From the NCBI GenBank assembly GCA_964423705.1, contig CAYRGA010000042.1, positions 1 to 14,611 on the forward strand: a stretch of DNA of 14,611 nucleotides. The letters run 5' to 3'. Made by a program: the position numbers and the translations under genes. Positions 1-6,136 of this stretch are shown piece after piece (the stretch's first letter is position 1; each line of letters starts with the position of its first letter). Below the pieces are notes generated by a model. The model did no database searches. It was not told the origin of the DNA and saw only the letters and a program-made list of their open reading frames with translations. Origin of the DNA: CAKSIN01 sp964423705 (lineage in GTDB: Bacteria > Bacillota > Clostridia > UMGS1810).

Positions 1-14
1 TTTTACAATATTTA

Positions 15-23
15 TGTTACAAT
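15..23 (+). promoter_or_regulatory. Probable extended -10 promoter for the APH-like gene
   Basis: TACAAT at 18-23 is preceded by TG at 15-16, giving an extended -10 (TGnTACAAT). The matching -35 would fall before the first base of the window, so the promoter is only partly visible. The predicted transcript would start near position 30, leaving a leader of about 50 nt before the ATG at 81. Confidence 0.4.
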
Positions 24-80
24 ATATTTAAAGAGTTTTGAAGTACACATTATTAAATTACATTCAACGGAGGGATTAAA

Positions 81-830
81 ATGAAAGCGGAAAATATTAT
101 TGCAAAAAGACAAAACAAAACAGTATATAGGGACGGTGATCGCGCTGTCAAAATCTTCAATGAGGATTTTTCAAAGGCCGACGTATTAAACGAAGCTCTT
201 AATCAAGCGCGAATCGAAGAAACCGGGCTTAATATCCCGAAAATAAAGGAAGTAACCGTCACAGACGGTAAATGGACTATCATTTCCGAATATATCGAAG
301 GAGCGACGCTTGACAGTCTGATGTCAAAGCACCCCGAAAAGATAGATGAATACCTTGAGATGTTTGTAGACTTACAGCTTGAGGTTCACAGCAAAACCGC
401 ACCGCTTCTCAATAAGCTTAAGGACAAGATGAGCCGTAAAATTGATTTATCCGAGTTGGATGCCACCACCAGATACGAGCTCCACACACGTCTGGAGTCA
501 ATGCCGAAGCATAACAAGGTATGCCACGGTGATTTTAACCCGAGCAATATCATAGTCAAGGACGACGGCACACTCTACATACTCGACTGGTCGCATGCCA
601 CTCAAGGCAATGCTTCCGCAGATGCCGCAAGGACATATCTGCTGTTCTGCCTTGAAAACAAAAAGGAGCTTGCGGACAAATATTTGAACTTATTCTGCGA
701 AAAAAGCGATACCGCTAAGCAATACGTCCAAAAGTGGATGCCGATAGTTGCCGCTTCGCAGTCTGTTAAGGGTAAAAAGGAAGAACGCGATTTTCTGCTC
801 TCTTGGGTAGATGTGGTTGATTACGAATAA
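81..830 (+). CDS. Aminoglycoside phosphotransferase-fold (APH family) kinase-like protein
   Basis: A soluble 249-residue protein with the APH/choline-kinase fold. The catalytic loop reads HGDFNPSN (residues 149-156), with D151 the expected catalytic base and N156 a metal ligand. The metal-binding Asp of the DFG-like motif is D169 in ILDWSHA. AVKIF near residues 22-26 supplies the expected ATP-binding lysine (K24), although the N-lobe is short. Members of this size form a family in Clostridia and other anaerobes that is annotated as phosphotransferase without a known substrate, so an antibiotic-resistance role should not be assumed. The start is supported by GGAGGG at 69-74, six bases before the ATG. 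The gene is monocistronic: a terminator follows directly and the next gene has its own upstream region. The substrate could be a small alcohol or sugar, or a protein; the sequence does not say. Confidence 0.85.
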   Translation: MKAENIIAKRQNKTVYRDGDRAVKIFNEDFSKADVLNEALNQARIEETGLNIPKIKEVTVTDGKWTIISEYIEGATLDSLMSKHPEKIDEYLEMFVDLQLEVHSKTAPLLNKLKDKMSRKIDLSELDATTRYELHTRLESMPKHNKVCHGDFNPSNIIVKDDGTLYILDWSHATQGNASADAARTYLLFCLENKKELADKYLNLFCEKSDTAKQYVQKWMPIVAASQSVKGKKEERDFLLSWVDVVDYE

Positions 831-836
831 TTTACG

Positions 837-866
837 AAAGCCGGAAATTTTCCGGCTTTTTTGTTT
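837..866 (+). terminator. Rho-independent terminator after the APH-like gene
   Basis: AAAGCCGG (837-844) pairs with CCGGCTTT (852-859) around a 7-nt A/T loop, which can zip up further by A-T pairs. The stem is followed by TTTTGTTTT. It begins 6 bases after the stop codon of the upstream gene. Confidence 0.9.
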
Positions 867-1037
867 TCCGTAAAGAATTATTTTTGCCGTATCAGTCACC
901 TTTTGCGATAGTTTGCAAACGAGCATTTTCACGGAGAGGTATTTAAAAAAGCTTTTCTCCGCAGTATGAACAGATAAGTTTTTTTCGAATTAAAAAAATT
1001 AACAAATTTATCATACTTTTTTAATGGATTATTTTTA

Positions 1038-1043
1038 TATAAT
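1038..1043 (+). promoter_or_regulatory. Candidate -10 element for the carboxypeptidase-like gene
   Basis: A perfect TATAAT lies 42 nt before the start codon at 1085. No convincing -35 is present at 16-18 nt spacing, where the sequence is only a T-rich run. The promoter may therefore be weak, activator-dependent, or used by another sigma factor. AAAGGG at 1072-1077 is the likely ribosome binding site. Confidence 0.4.
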
Positions 1044-1084
1044 GTGCTAAAATAATTATATGTCATTTACGAAAGGGAAAAAGT

Positions 1085-2371
1085 ATGAAAAAAGTTTTAT
1101 GTTTTATTTTTATCTTAACACTGTCGGTTGCCGCTGTCACTCCGGTAGCCTTTGCCGCAGAGGACAAGCCATCCGTAAAATCCGGTGAAGCTCTTTTGGT
1201 GGATATGGAAAGCGGCAAATTTCTGTATAAGTCGAATATTGATTCCAAGATTGCTCCGGGCGGATTTACCAAAATAATGACAGCCATAGTTGCTATAGAA
1301 AATATGCTTGACAAAAATGAGATAGTGACTGCCAAGTCAGATATCCTTGCCGCATATGATTATTCATTCGGGAATATGGGTATTTTGGCAGGGGAAACAC
1401 TCACTCTTGAGGATTTGCTCTACGGAATGATGCTGTATGATGCAGGCGATGCCGCAGAGGTTATAGCCGACTATTCGTTTGAGTCAAGAAGCAAATTCAT
1501 TAAAAAAATGAATGAAAAAGCGGTAGAACTGGGTGCCTTGAATACCAAATTCAAAAATCCCAGCGGTTATCCCGATAAAAATCAGTATACCACGCTGGAG
1601 GATATGTACACAATTACGAAATACGCACTTGACAATGAGTTGTTTGCCGAAATCGTTAATACAGGCATGTACGAAATTCAGCCGACAAACAAATATACCC
1701 AGACTCGCTATCTGCCAAATTCAAACAAGTTTATAACCCGTTACTCATCCGATAAATACTATACTTCAAAGGCGAAGGGTGTAAAGACCTCGTATATCGA
1801 TGATGATGAATGCGGGTTGATTTTACAGTATAAAACGGATGATGTGAATCTTATGTGCCTTGTCGCCGAGGCTCCGTATGACGGGAATCTTAATTATGCT
1901 TATGAGGATTCAAAGGCTCTCATAAAATACGGCACGGATTTCTATACACCGGTGAAGGTGGTTAAAAGAGGCGACATTCTGGCAGAGGTCGAATTGAATA
2001 ACGGTAAGGAAACCGACCGCTTGCTGCTGGAGGCTCCCGAGGATTTGTTTGTAAATCTTCCGAAAAACTACGATAAAGATAAAATCGAGATTAAGGTTGA
2101 AAAAGAGAAGAACATAAAAGCACCGATTAACAAGGGGCAGGCACTGGGTATTGTGAAGATTCTGTATTCAAATGAAGAGTACACCTCCATGATACTGACC
2201 TCACCGCAATCCGTAAAGGCAGATAATATCAAGGGCTTTTTCAGAAGTGTATGGAAGGTTATTTCCGCACCGGCACTTTTGGTTACATTGGGTATATTGC
2301 TTATAATATTCGTGTGGTCGACACTTATTTTTAATCGAAAAAAGCAATTACGGATTAATAAACATAAATAA
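1085..2371 (+). CDS. D-alanyl-D-alanine carboxypeptidase (S11/DacA-like) homologue lacking the catalytic serine
   Basis: A 428-residue exported protein. A signal peptide spans about residues 1-25 (MKK, a hydrophobic core, then AFA-A). The S11 penicillin-binding-protein fold follows at roughly 30-275, a beta-rich C-terminal domain at about 285-375, and a transmembrane segment at about 393-415 with a basic cytoplasmic tail. Family landmarks are clear: FTKIMTA (61-67), LEDLLYGMML (108-117), NPSGYPDKNQYTT (158-170) and GVKTSY (232-237). The active site is not intact. The SxxK serine is Gly60 (GFTK), the SxN motif is replaced by Asp119-Ala-Gly121, and KTG reads KTS (234-236). Only K63 and the KT pair remain. 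It is therefore unlikely to be a working D,D-carboxypeptidase and more plausibly binds peptidoglycan or acts as a scaffold. The reading frame is full length and otherwise conserved, so this does not look like a decaying pseudogene. Family membership is certain; the function is not. Confidence 0.88.
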   Translation: MKKVLCFIFILTLSVAAVTPVAFAAEDKPSVKSGEALLVDMESGKFLYKSNIDSKIAPGGFTKIMTAIVAIENMLDKNEIVTAKSDILAAYDYSFGNMGILAGETLTLEDLLYGMMLYDAGDAAEVIADYSFESRSKFIKKMNEKAVELGALNTKFKNPSGYPDKNQYTTLEDMYTITKYALDNELFAEIVNTGMYEIQPTNKYTQTRYLPNSNKFITRYSSDKYYTSKAKGVKTSYIDDDECGLILQYKTDDVNLMCLVAEAPYDGNLNYAYEDSKALIKYGTDFYTPVKVVKRGDILAEVELNNGKETDRLLLEAPEDLFVNLPKNYDKDKIEIKVEKEKNIKAPINKGQALGIVKILYSNEEYTSMILTSPQSVKADNIKGFFRSVWKVISAPALLVTLGILLIIFVWSTLIFNRKKQLRINKHK

Positions 2372-2381
2372 TTGCATAATG

Positions 2382-2457
2382 AAAACGGAGTTGTATTTTA
2401 ACGGGGAAGCATAGTTAAATGCTGTGCTTTCGGTATGTAAATACAGCTCCGTTTTTT
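2382..2457 (+). terminator. Long nested hairpin and terminator between convergent genes
   Basis: The 17-nt arm 2382-2398 pairs with 2439-2455 through its whole length, with one G-U wobble on the + strand, and ends in a six-T run (2452-2457). The 40-nt loop holds a second hairpin: AAGCATAG (2407-2414) with CTGTGCTT (2422-2429). The T run and the wobble favour termination of the + strand carboxypeptidase-like gene. On the - strand the outer stem has one C-A mismatch and a shorter T tract, so it may also serve the convergent gene, less efficiently. Confidence 0.8.
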
Positions 2458-2475
2458 ATAAAGCGTACTAAATTA

Positions 2476-4038
2476 TCAATCAGCTATAAAGCGGATTTTA
2501 ACCACACCGCTTGTGTGACGCCCCACTAAGCTTATATCTGCCAGAACATCGCAGAAGCCTGAGGTGAATTTTTCGACGGTTATCTCAATTTCCTTTTCAA
2601 TCTCGTACATATACAAATTTTGAAGCGGTGCCGAGAAGCAGTTGCCGCTGTTTATAACGACACCCTCGTCTGCGTATAGCTTTACCTGTGCAAAATATTG
2701 CTGATGTATTCCCAATCCGGAATCAAGAATACGAAGTTTAACTCGCTTCGGTTCACCGATTTTTATGTGTGCACCGTCAATGTATTCGACGATTGCGGTA
2801 AACATCGGGAATTGATATTTGACCGAATTTGGCATAAGCTCCAGCAACCGTTCGACGGTGAGTCCTTTCGGTTTTCCGGCTCCCATTATGCCGGGAAGAT
2901 ATACCGGTGACTTTTCAAGATATAAATTATCCATAGTTTCTAATGTATAACCCTGTGAATCACTGTTGTCAACGCAAAATACTCTGGATTTTTCATATGC
3001 GCTGTTTAAAAACTGCGGTATCATTCTAAGTATCCGTGCGGTAAGCTCATCGGTTGTTCGGGGGATGATGATGCCTGAAAGCAAATTTATAGTCATAGTG
3101 TTTATCTTGTTTCCGATGGGCTCCATCCATTTTTCGGGCAGAGCAGCGGCACCTTGAACTATTCCGAAAACGGCACCGAGCGTCGCTGCTGTACAGTCTG
3201 TGTCCTCGCCGCAGTTTACCGCCAGGCAAATACTCTTTCCGAAATCATTTTCGCCGTAGTACCATCCTATCATCATAAGTCCTATATTGTTTACGGCATC
3301 ATTACCCGCAGCTGTATTTGCCGGGAGAGTATCTGCCATATCCTTCATTTTCGTTTCCTGTATGCCGAAAGCACCCGGAAAATCATTCATAACCATTTCG
3401 CGCGCTTCAAGCCAGCTTTTTCCACTGTCACGGAAATTTTTAACGGCGGAAACAACACGGTGTACACCGCTGTCTTTCGGAATATATGACAATCCTATGT
3501 CAGCTATTTCGTCCATATCCGATACGCAAAATGCCGCACTCTCCGCCGCGGCGCAGAATACCTCGGCATATACTCCGTCTCCTGTGTGGTCTACGATGCC
3601 GTCCTCATATGCGAACTTTGCCGCCTCTGCCGGGTGACCCGGACACAGACAAGCCCATATCTCGGAGCGTATGAAGGCACCGCAGCTTTTACTGTAGCCG
3701 TTTTCCAATTCTCCTGAAATCGGAGGTAGCAGACCGGCACGCAGGTTTGTTTTTCCACTGCCGTATTCCACCCAGTCGGGAGTTACGAAGGAAAGCCAGT
3801 ATTCGCCCAAAATAGACGAATCAACATTTCTGCCAAAGCGTTCGACAGCATTCAGCCAAACAAGCTGTAAATCCAGGTCGTCATTGGCAGGTGGTTCGCC
3901 GTCAAATTCCTGTGTGTAAAAATCGACATTATTCACGCCGCGCTTGGTTTCAAATGGAGCACCCAACGCACCGCCGGCATTTTTGCCGAGCCAGCAGCCG
4001 CAAATTTTGTCTTTCAAAACATCATATGTCAATTTCAT
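2476..4038 (-). CDS. ADP-ribosylglycohydrolase (DraG/ARH) family protein with C-terminal beta-rich extension
   Basis: A 520-residue cytoplasmic protein. The family removes ADP-ribose from proteins or small molecules using a dinuclear Mg centre. The N-terminal two thirds shows the fold: GCWLGKNAGGALGAPFE (14-30), the acidic metal motif NDDLDLQ (52-58), DHTGDGVYAE (150-159), and the second metal motif GEDTDC (277-282), followed by a glycine/alanine-rich helix. From about residue 325 the protein goes beyond the compact DraG domain; the last 100 residues are beta-strand rich (RVKLRIL, KEIEITVEKF, GVVKIRFIAD). The start is set by GGAGG (complement of 4047-4051), eight bases before the ATG at 4038. 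An in-frame TTG at 4051-4053 overlaps that ribosome binding site and is unlikely to be the start. There is no transferase or toxin partner next to it. The substrate is unknown; it could be an ADP-ribosyl protein or a nucleoside-type glycoside. Confidence 0.88.
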   Translation of the reverse strand: MKLTYDVLKDKICGCWLGKNAGGALGAPFETKRGVNNVDFYTQEFDGEPPANDDLDLQLVWLNAVERFGRNVDSSILGEYWLSFVTPDWVEYGSGKTNLRAGLLPPISGELENGYSKSCGAFIRSEIWACLCPGHPAEAAKFAYEDGIVDHTGDGVYAEVFCAAAESAAFCVSDMDEIADIGLSYIPKDSGVHRVVSAVKNFRDSGKSWLEAREMVMNDFPGAFGIQETKMKDMADTLPANTAAGNDAVNNIGLMMIGWYYGENDFGKSICLAVNCGEDTDCTAATLGAVFGIVQGAAALPEKWMEPIGNKINTMTINLLSGIIIPRTTDELTARILRMIPQFLNSAYEKSRVFCVDNSDSQGYTLETMDNLYLEKSPVYLPGIMGAGKPKGLTVERLLELMPNSVKYQFPMFTAIVEYIDGAHIKIGEPKRVKLRILDSGLGIHQQYFAQVKLYADEGVVINSGNCFSAPLQNLYMYEIEKEIEITVEKFTSGFCDVLADISLVGRHTSGVVKIRFIAD

Positions 4039-4073
4039 TTTACCGTCCTCCAAAAGCTATAATCGTTAAGGCG

Positions 4074-4102
4074 ATTTTATCATGCCGAAAAATTTTTGTA
4101 AA
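4074..4102 (-). promoter_or_regulatory. Promoter of the ADP-ribosylglycohydrolase-family gene
   Basis: Read on the - strand: TTTACA (complement of 4097-4102), a 17-nt spacer, then TAAAAT (complement of 4074-4079) preceded by TGA, an extended -10. Transcription would start near 4067, giving a leader of about 30 nt. Confidence 0.65.
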
Positions 4103-4138
4103 CACTAAATACTATTAAAAAAATACAGATTTCTATTA

Positions 4139-4262
4139 TTTATAAAAACGAATTAAGATGTCCAAGCTAATTAAGGCGGCGGGCTCCGCTTGATTTTCGG
4201 AGGGAGTACAATCTCACGCCGATAAAATCAAATGACAAGGCTAAAGAACAATATCGAAATAA
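4139..4262. other. Gene-free upstream segment with unexplained short open stretch
   Basis: Between the divergent promoters lies a patch that is more G+C rich than its surroundings (for example GGCGGCGGGCTCCGC near 4173-4187). On the + strand one frame stays open for about 38 codons and ends at the TAG at 4288-4290. It contains KAKEQYRNKML and runs through the promoter of the next gene, but has no start or ribosome binding site. It may be chance or a remnant of a lost gene. I do not recognise it, and it does not resemble a BlaI repressor. Confidence 0.3.
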
Positions 4263-4267
4263 AATGC

Positions 4268-4296
4268 TTGACATTTTACTCTTACTGTAGTAACAT
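4268..4296 (+). promoter_or_regulatory. Promoter of the M56-LCP fusion gene
   Basis: A perfect -35 TTGACA (4268-4273), a 17-nt spacer, and TAACAT (4291-4296; four of six consensus bases). The predicted start is near 4303. Both the -10 and the start region are covered by the BlaI-like dyads listed separately. Confidence 0.65.
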
Positions 4297-4319
4297 ATAC
4301 ATATACTACAGTTGTAATA
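4277..4319 (+). promoter_or_regulatory. BlaI/MecI-like tandem operator
   Basis: A dyad TACTACA-GT-TGTAATA lies at 4304-4319. It differs by one base from perfect symmetry and has the TACA/TGTA half-site pattern known for BlaI/MecI-family operators. Upstream, 4277-4292 ends in the matching half-site TGTAGTA but has a poor left half. Together they give a perfect 9-bp inverted repeat, ACTGTAGTA (4284-4292) and TACTACAGT (4304-4312), with an 11-nt spacer. The site covers the -10 and the transcription start, as expected for a repressor. Matching the family is inference from half-site pattern and from the downstream BlaR1-type gene. Confidence 0.55.
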
Positions 4320-4338
4320 CTAAATGGGAGGTGATTTT

Positions 4339-6039
4339 ATGTTGATACAGATATTTAAAAACATACTGTTAATGTCGGCGGTAGGAAGTGTTTTAGCGAT
4401 GATTTGGTTATGTCTGAAGCCGATTACACGGAGATTATTCAGTCCGAGTTGGCAGTATTACATATGGCTGACGGTTTTAATTGTTATGATTTCGCCGGTA
4501 CATTTTTCCGTACCGAGCCGTGCATCAAATATCACGCCCGTTATATCGGAACAGACGGATAATACGCCGGAGAAAACAATGCACTCGGATAACCAAACTA
4601 TCAATTTTCAAGTGCCGAAGGAATCGAAAAATTTGTCAATACCGAAAACGTTGATACCGCAGAATATGTTGTATTATCCGTCAATGGTTTGGCTCTTGGG
4701 AATGATTGCTGTGATTTTCGCGAAAATTGTAAAATACACTATGTTTTTAATGACGATACATAAAAATTCCGAGATTGATACAAAAGTTTTAGATATTCCG
4801 AAACGCTTAAGCGTACGTAGGACAGATATGCTTGATGCTCCGTTGATTGTGGGGATTTTCAAACCTACACTGTTTCTGCCGAGCACACCGATTTCGGAAA
4901 ACGATATGAATTATATTCTCATGCATGAGCTGACACATTACAAGCGTGGCGACCTTTGGTATAAATGGTTTGCTATGGCAGTTCAAAGTGTTCATTGGTT
5001 TAATCCGTTTTCGTATGTCGTGTCAAGGCAGATTGATACCGAGTGTGAGATTTCTTGTGACTGTGAGGTAACAAAAGACTTATCGGTGACTGAGAAAAAT
5101 GATTATATGAACCTGATTTTGGATTTGATTTCAAATTCAAAAAGGAGCCTAAGACCTTTGACAACACAAATGGAAAGCGACAAAAATACGCTTAAAAGGA
5201 GGTTTAACATGATTAAGAAACAAATTAAAGTTAATAGAAAAACAGCTGTTATATCTGTCGTTTTGGCAGTTATAATTTTGGCGACCGCGGTTTTGGCAAG
5301 CGGTATATTGAAGGGGACATTATTTAGAGAATATAATAACGAAGTTATATCGTTAAATACAGATAAAATAACGGGAACTGATTTTAATTTGCTGTTTGTC
5401 GGTACGGATAACGGCGGCAGAGCCGATACGATAATGCTGTTAAAGGTCAATGAAGATAACATGCTCGGTCTGTCAATACCTCGAAACACGCTTGTTGGAA
5501 ATAAACGTGTTTTGGATATTTTTGCCGACGAGGACGGAAATCAGTCAATAATTGATGCCATTAAGAAAAAGCTGTCTGTTCCGATTCATTATTATGTCGA
5601 AATGAATCTATCTGCAGTGAAAGATATTGTCAATAGTGTGGGCGGTATAGATTATGAAGTGCCGATGGATATGGATTATGATGACCCGTATCAAGATTTG
5701 CATATAGAGCTTAAAAAGGGAAGACAGAAATTAAACGGCGAAAAAGCATGTCAACTGTTACAATTCAGGCAAGGGTATCCGGATGGTGATTTGTCACGAA
5801 TACAGCTGCATCGTCAATTTTTGAGCGAATTTATGCACCAAAAGCTTAATAAAGAGAATATTGATAAAGCACCTGAAATATTCAAGATTATTTCAGAAAA
5901 TATAAAAACAAATTATTCCGTCAACAACCTTGAACACGATATGAAAATCATAAATTCGATTAATGATATCGCCTTTGAAACTATACCGGGGAAAATATCC
6001 ACCCATGAAAATATGCCTGTGTATGAATTGATTAATTGA
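4339..6039 (+). CDS. M56 (BlaR1/MecR1-type) membrane metallopeptidase fused to a LytR-CpsA-Psr domain
   Basis: A 566-residue membrane protein with two recognisable halves. Residues 1 to about 300 are an M56 peptidase: membrane spans near 4-26, 38-56 and 113-138, the zinc motif HELTH (196-200) followed by YKRGDLW, and an acidic segment DTECEISCDCE (233-243) that supplies the expected third ligand. A fourth span lies at about 302-322. Residues 340-500 are an extracytoplasmic LCP domain: FVGTDNGGRADT (353-364), SIPRNT (379-384), VGGIDYEV (434-441) and FRQGYPDGDLSRIQ (476-489), including the arginines and aspartates that bind polyprenyl-phosphate in LCP enzymes. In BlaR1 the outer domain is a penicillin sensor; here an LCP domain takes its place. 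GGAGGTGA (4327-4334) sets the start at 4339; an in-frame ATG at 4324 overlaps it. No blaI gene is adjacent. An internal ribosome binding site precedes Met291. Likely role: wall-polymer attachment or wall-state sensing (inference). Confidence 0.88.
   Translation: MLIQIFKNILLMSAVGSVLAMIWLCLKPITRRLFSPSWQYYIWLTVLIVMISPVHFSVPSRASNITPVISEQTDNTPEKTMHSDNQTINFQVPKESKNLSIPKTLIPQNMLYYPSMVWLLGMIAVIFAKIVKYTMFLMTIHKNSEIDTKVLDIPKRLSVRRTDMLDAPLIVGIFKPTLFLPSTPISENDMNYILMHELTHYKRGDLWYKWFAMAVQSVHWFNPFSYVVSRQIDTECEISCDCEVTKDLSVTEKNDYMNLILDLISNSKRSLRPLTTQMESDKNTLKRRFNMIKKQIKVNRKTAVISVVLAVIILATAVLASGILKGTLFREYNNEVISLNTDKITGTDFNLLFVGTDNGGRADTIMLLKVNEDNMLGLSIPRNTLVGNKRVLDIFADEDGNQSIIDAIKKKLSVPIHYYVEMNLSAVKDIVNSVGGIDYEVPMDMDYDDPYQDLHIELKKGRQKLNGEKACQLLQFRQGYPDGDLSRIQLHRQFLSEFMHQKLNKENIDKAPEIFKIISENIKTNYSVNNLEHDMKIINSINDIAFETIPGKISTHENMPVYELIN
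5194..5211 (+). promoter_or_regulatory. Internal ribosome binding site and in-frame ATG before the LCP half
   Basis: AAAAGGAGGT (5194-5203) lies six bases before the in-frame ATG at 5209-5211 (Met291 of the fusion). Initiation here would give a 276-residue protein with a short basic N-terminus, one transmembrane span and the full LCP domain, which is the normal layout of a stand-alone LCP protein. The same bases encode Lys-Arg-Arg-Phe-Asn-Met, a stretch also usual at this place in M56 proteins, so chance cannot be excluded. Confidence 0.5.
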
Positions 6040-6084
6040 GAATTAAACAGACTGATTTATAAAATTTTAAGCTTAAATAAAGAT

Positions 6085-6126
6085 AATCGGCAGAATATGT
6101 GGTTAAATCCGTATATTCTGCCGATT
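6085..6126. terminator. Bidirectional terminator between the M56-LCP gene and metY
   Basis: AATCGGCAGAATATGTGG (6085-6102) pairs with 6109-6126 over 18 positions, two of them G-U, around the loop TTAAAT. It starts 45 bases after the + strand stop and ends 10 bases before the - strand stop. The following T tracts are modest on both sides (GATTTTAAT on +, GATTATCTTT on -). Confidence 0.8.
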
Positions 6127-6136
6127 TTAATATACA

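Noticed and set aside
81..830. Aminoglycoside-resistance gene
   Set aside because: The protein shares the APH fold but shows no subclass-specific sequence, and there is no mobile or resistance context.
932..961. CGGAGA/TCTCCG inverted repeat between the APH-like gene and the carboxypeptidase-like gene
   Set aside because: Only six pairs around a loop of about 18 nt, with no gene end or T run nearby.
4097..4110. Catabolite-repression (cre)-like sequence near the ADP-ribosylglycohydrolase promoter
   Set aside because: At least three mismatches to the cre consensus, including the central CG; likely chance in A/T-rich DNA.
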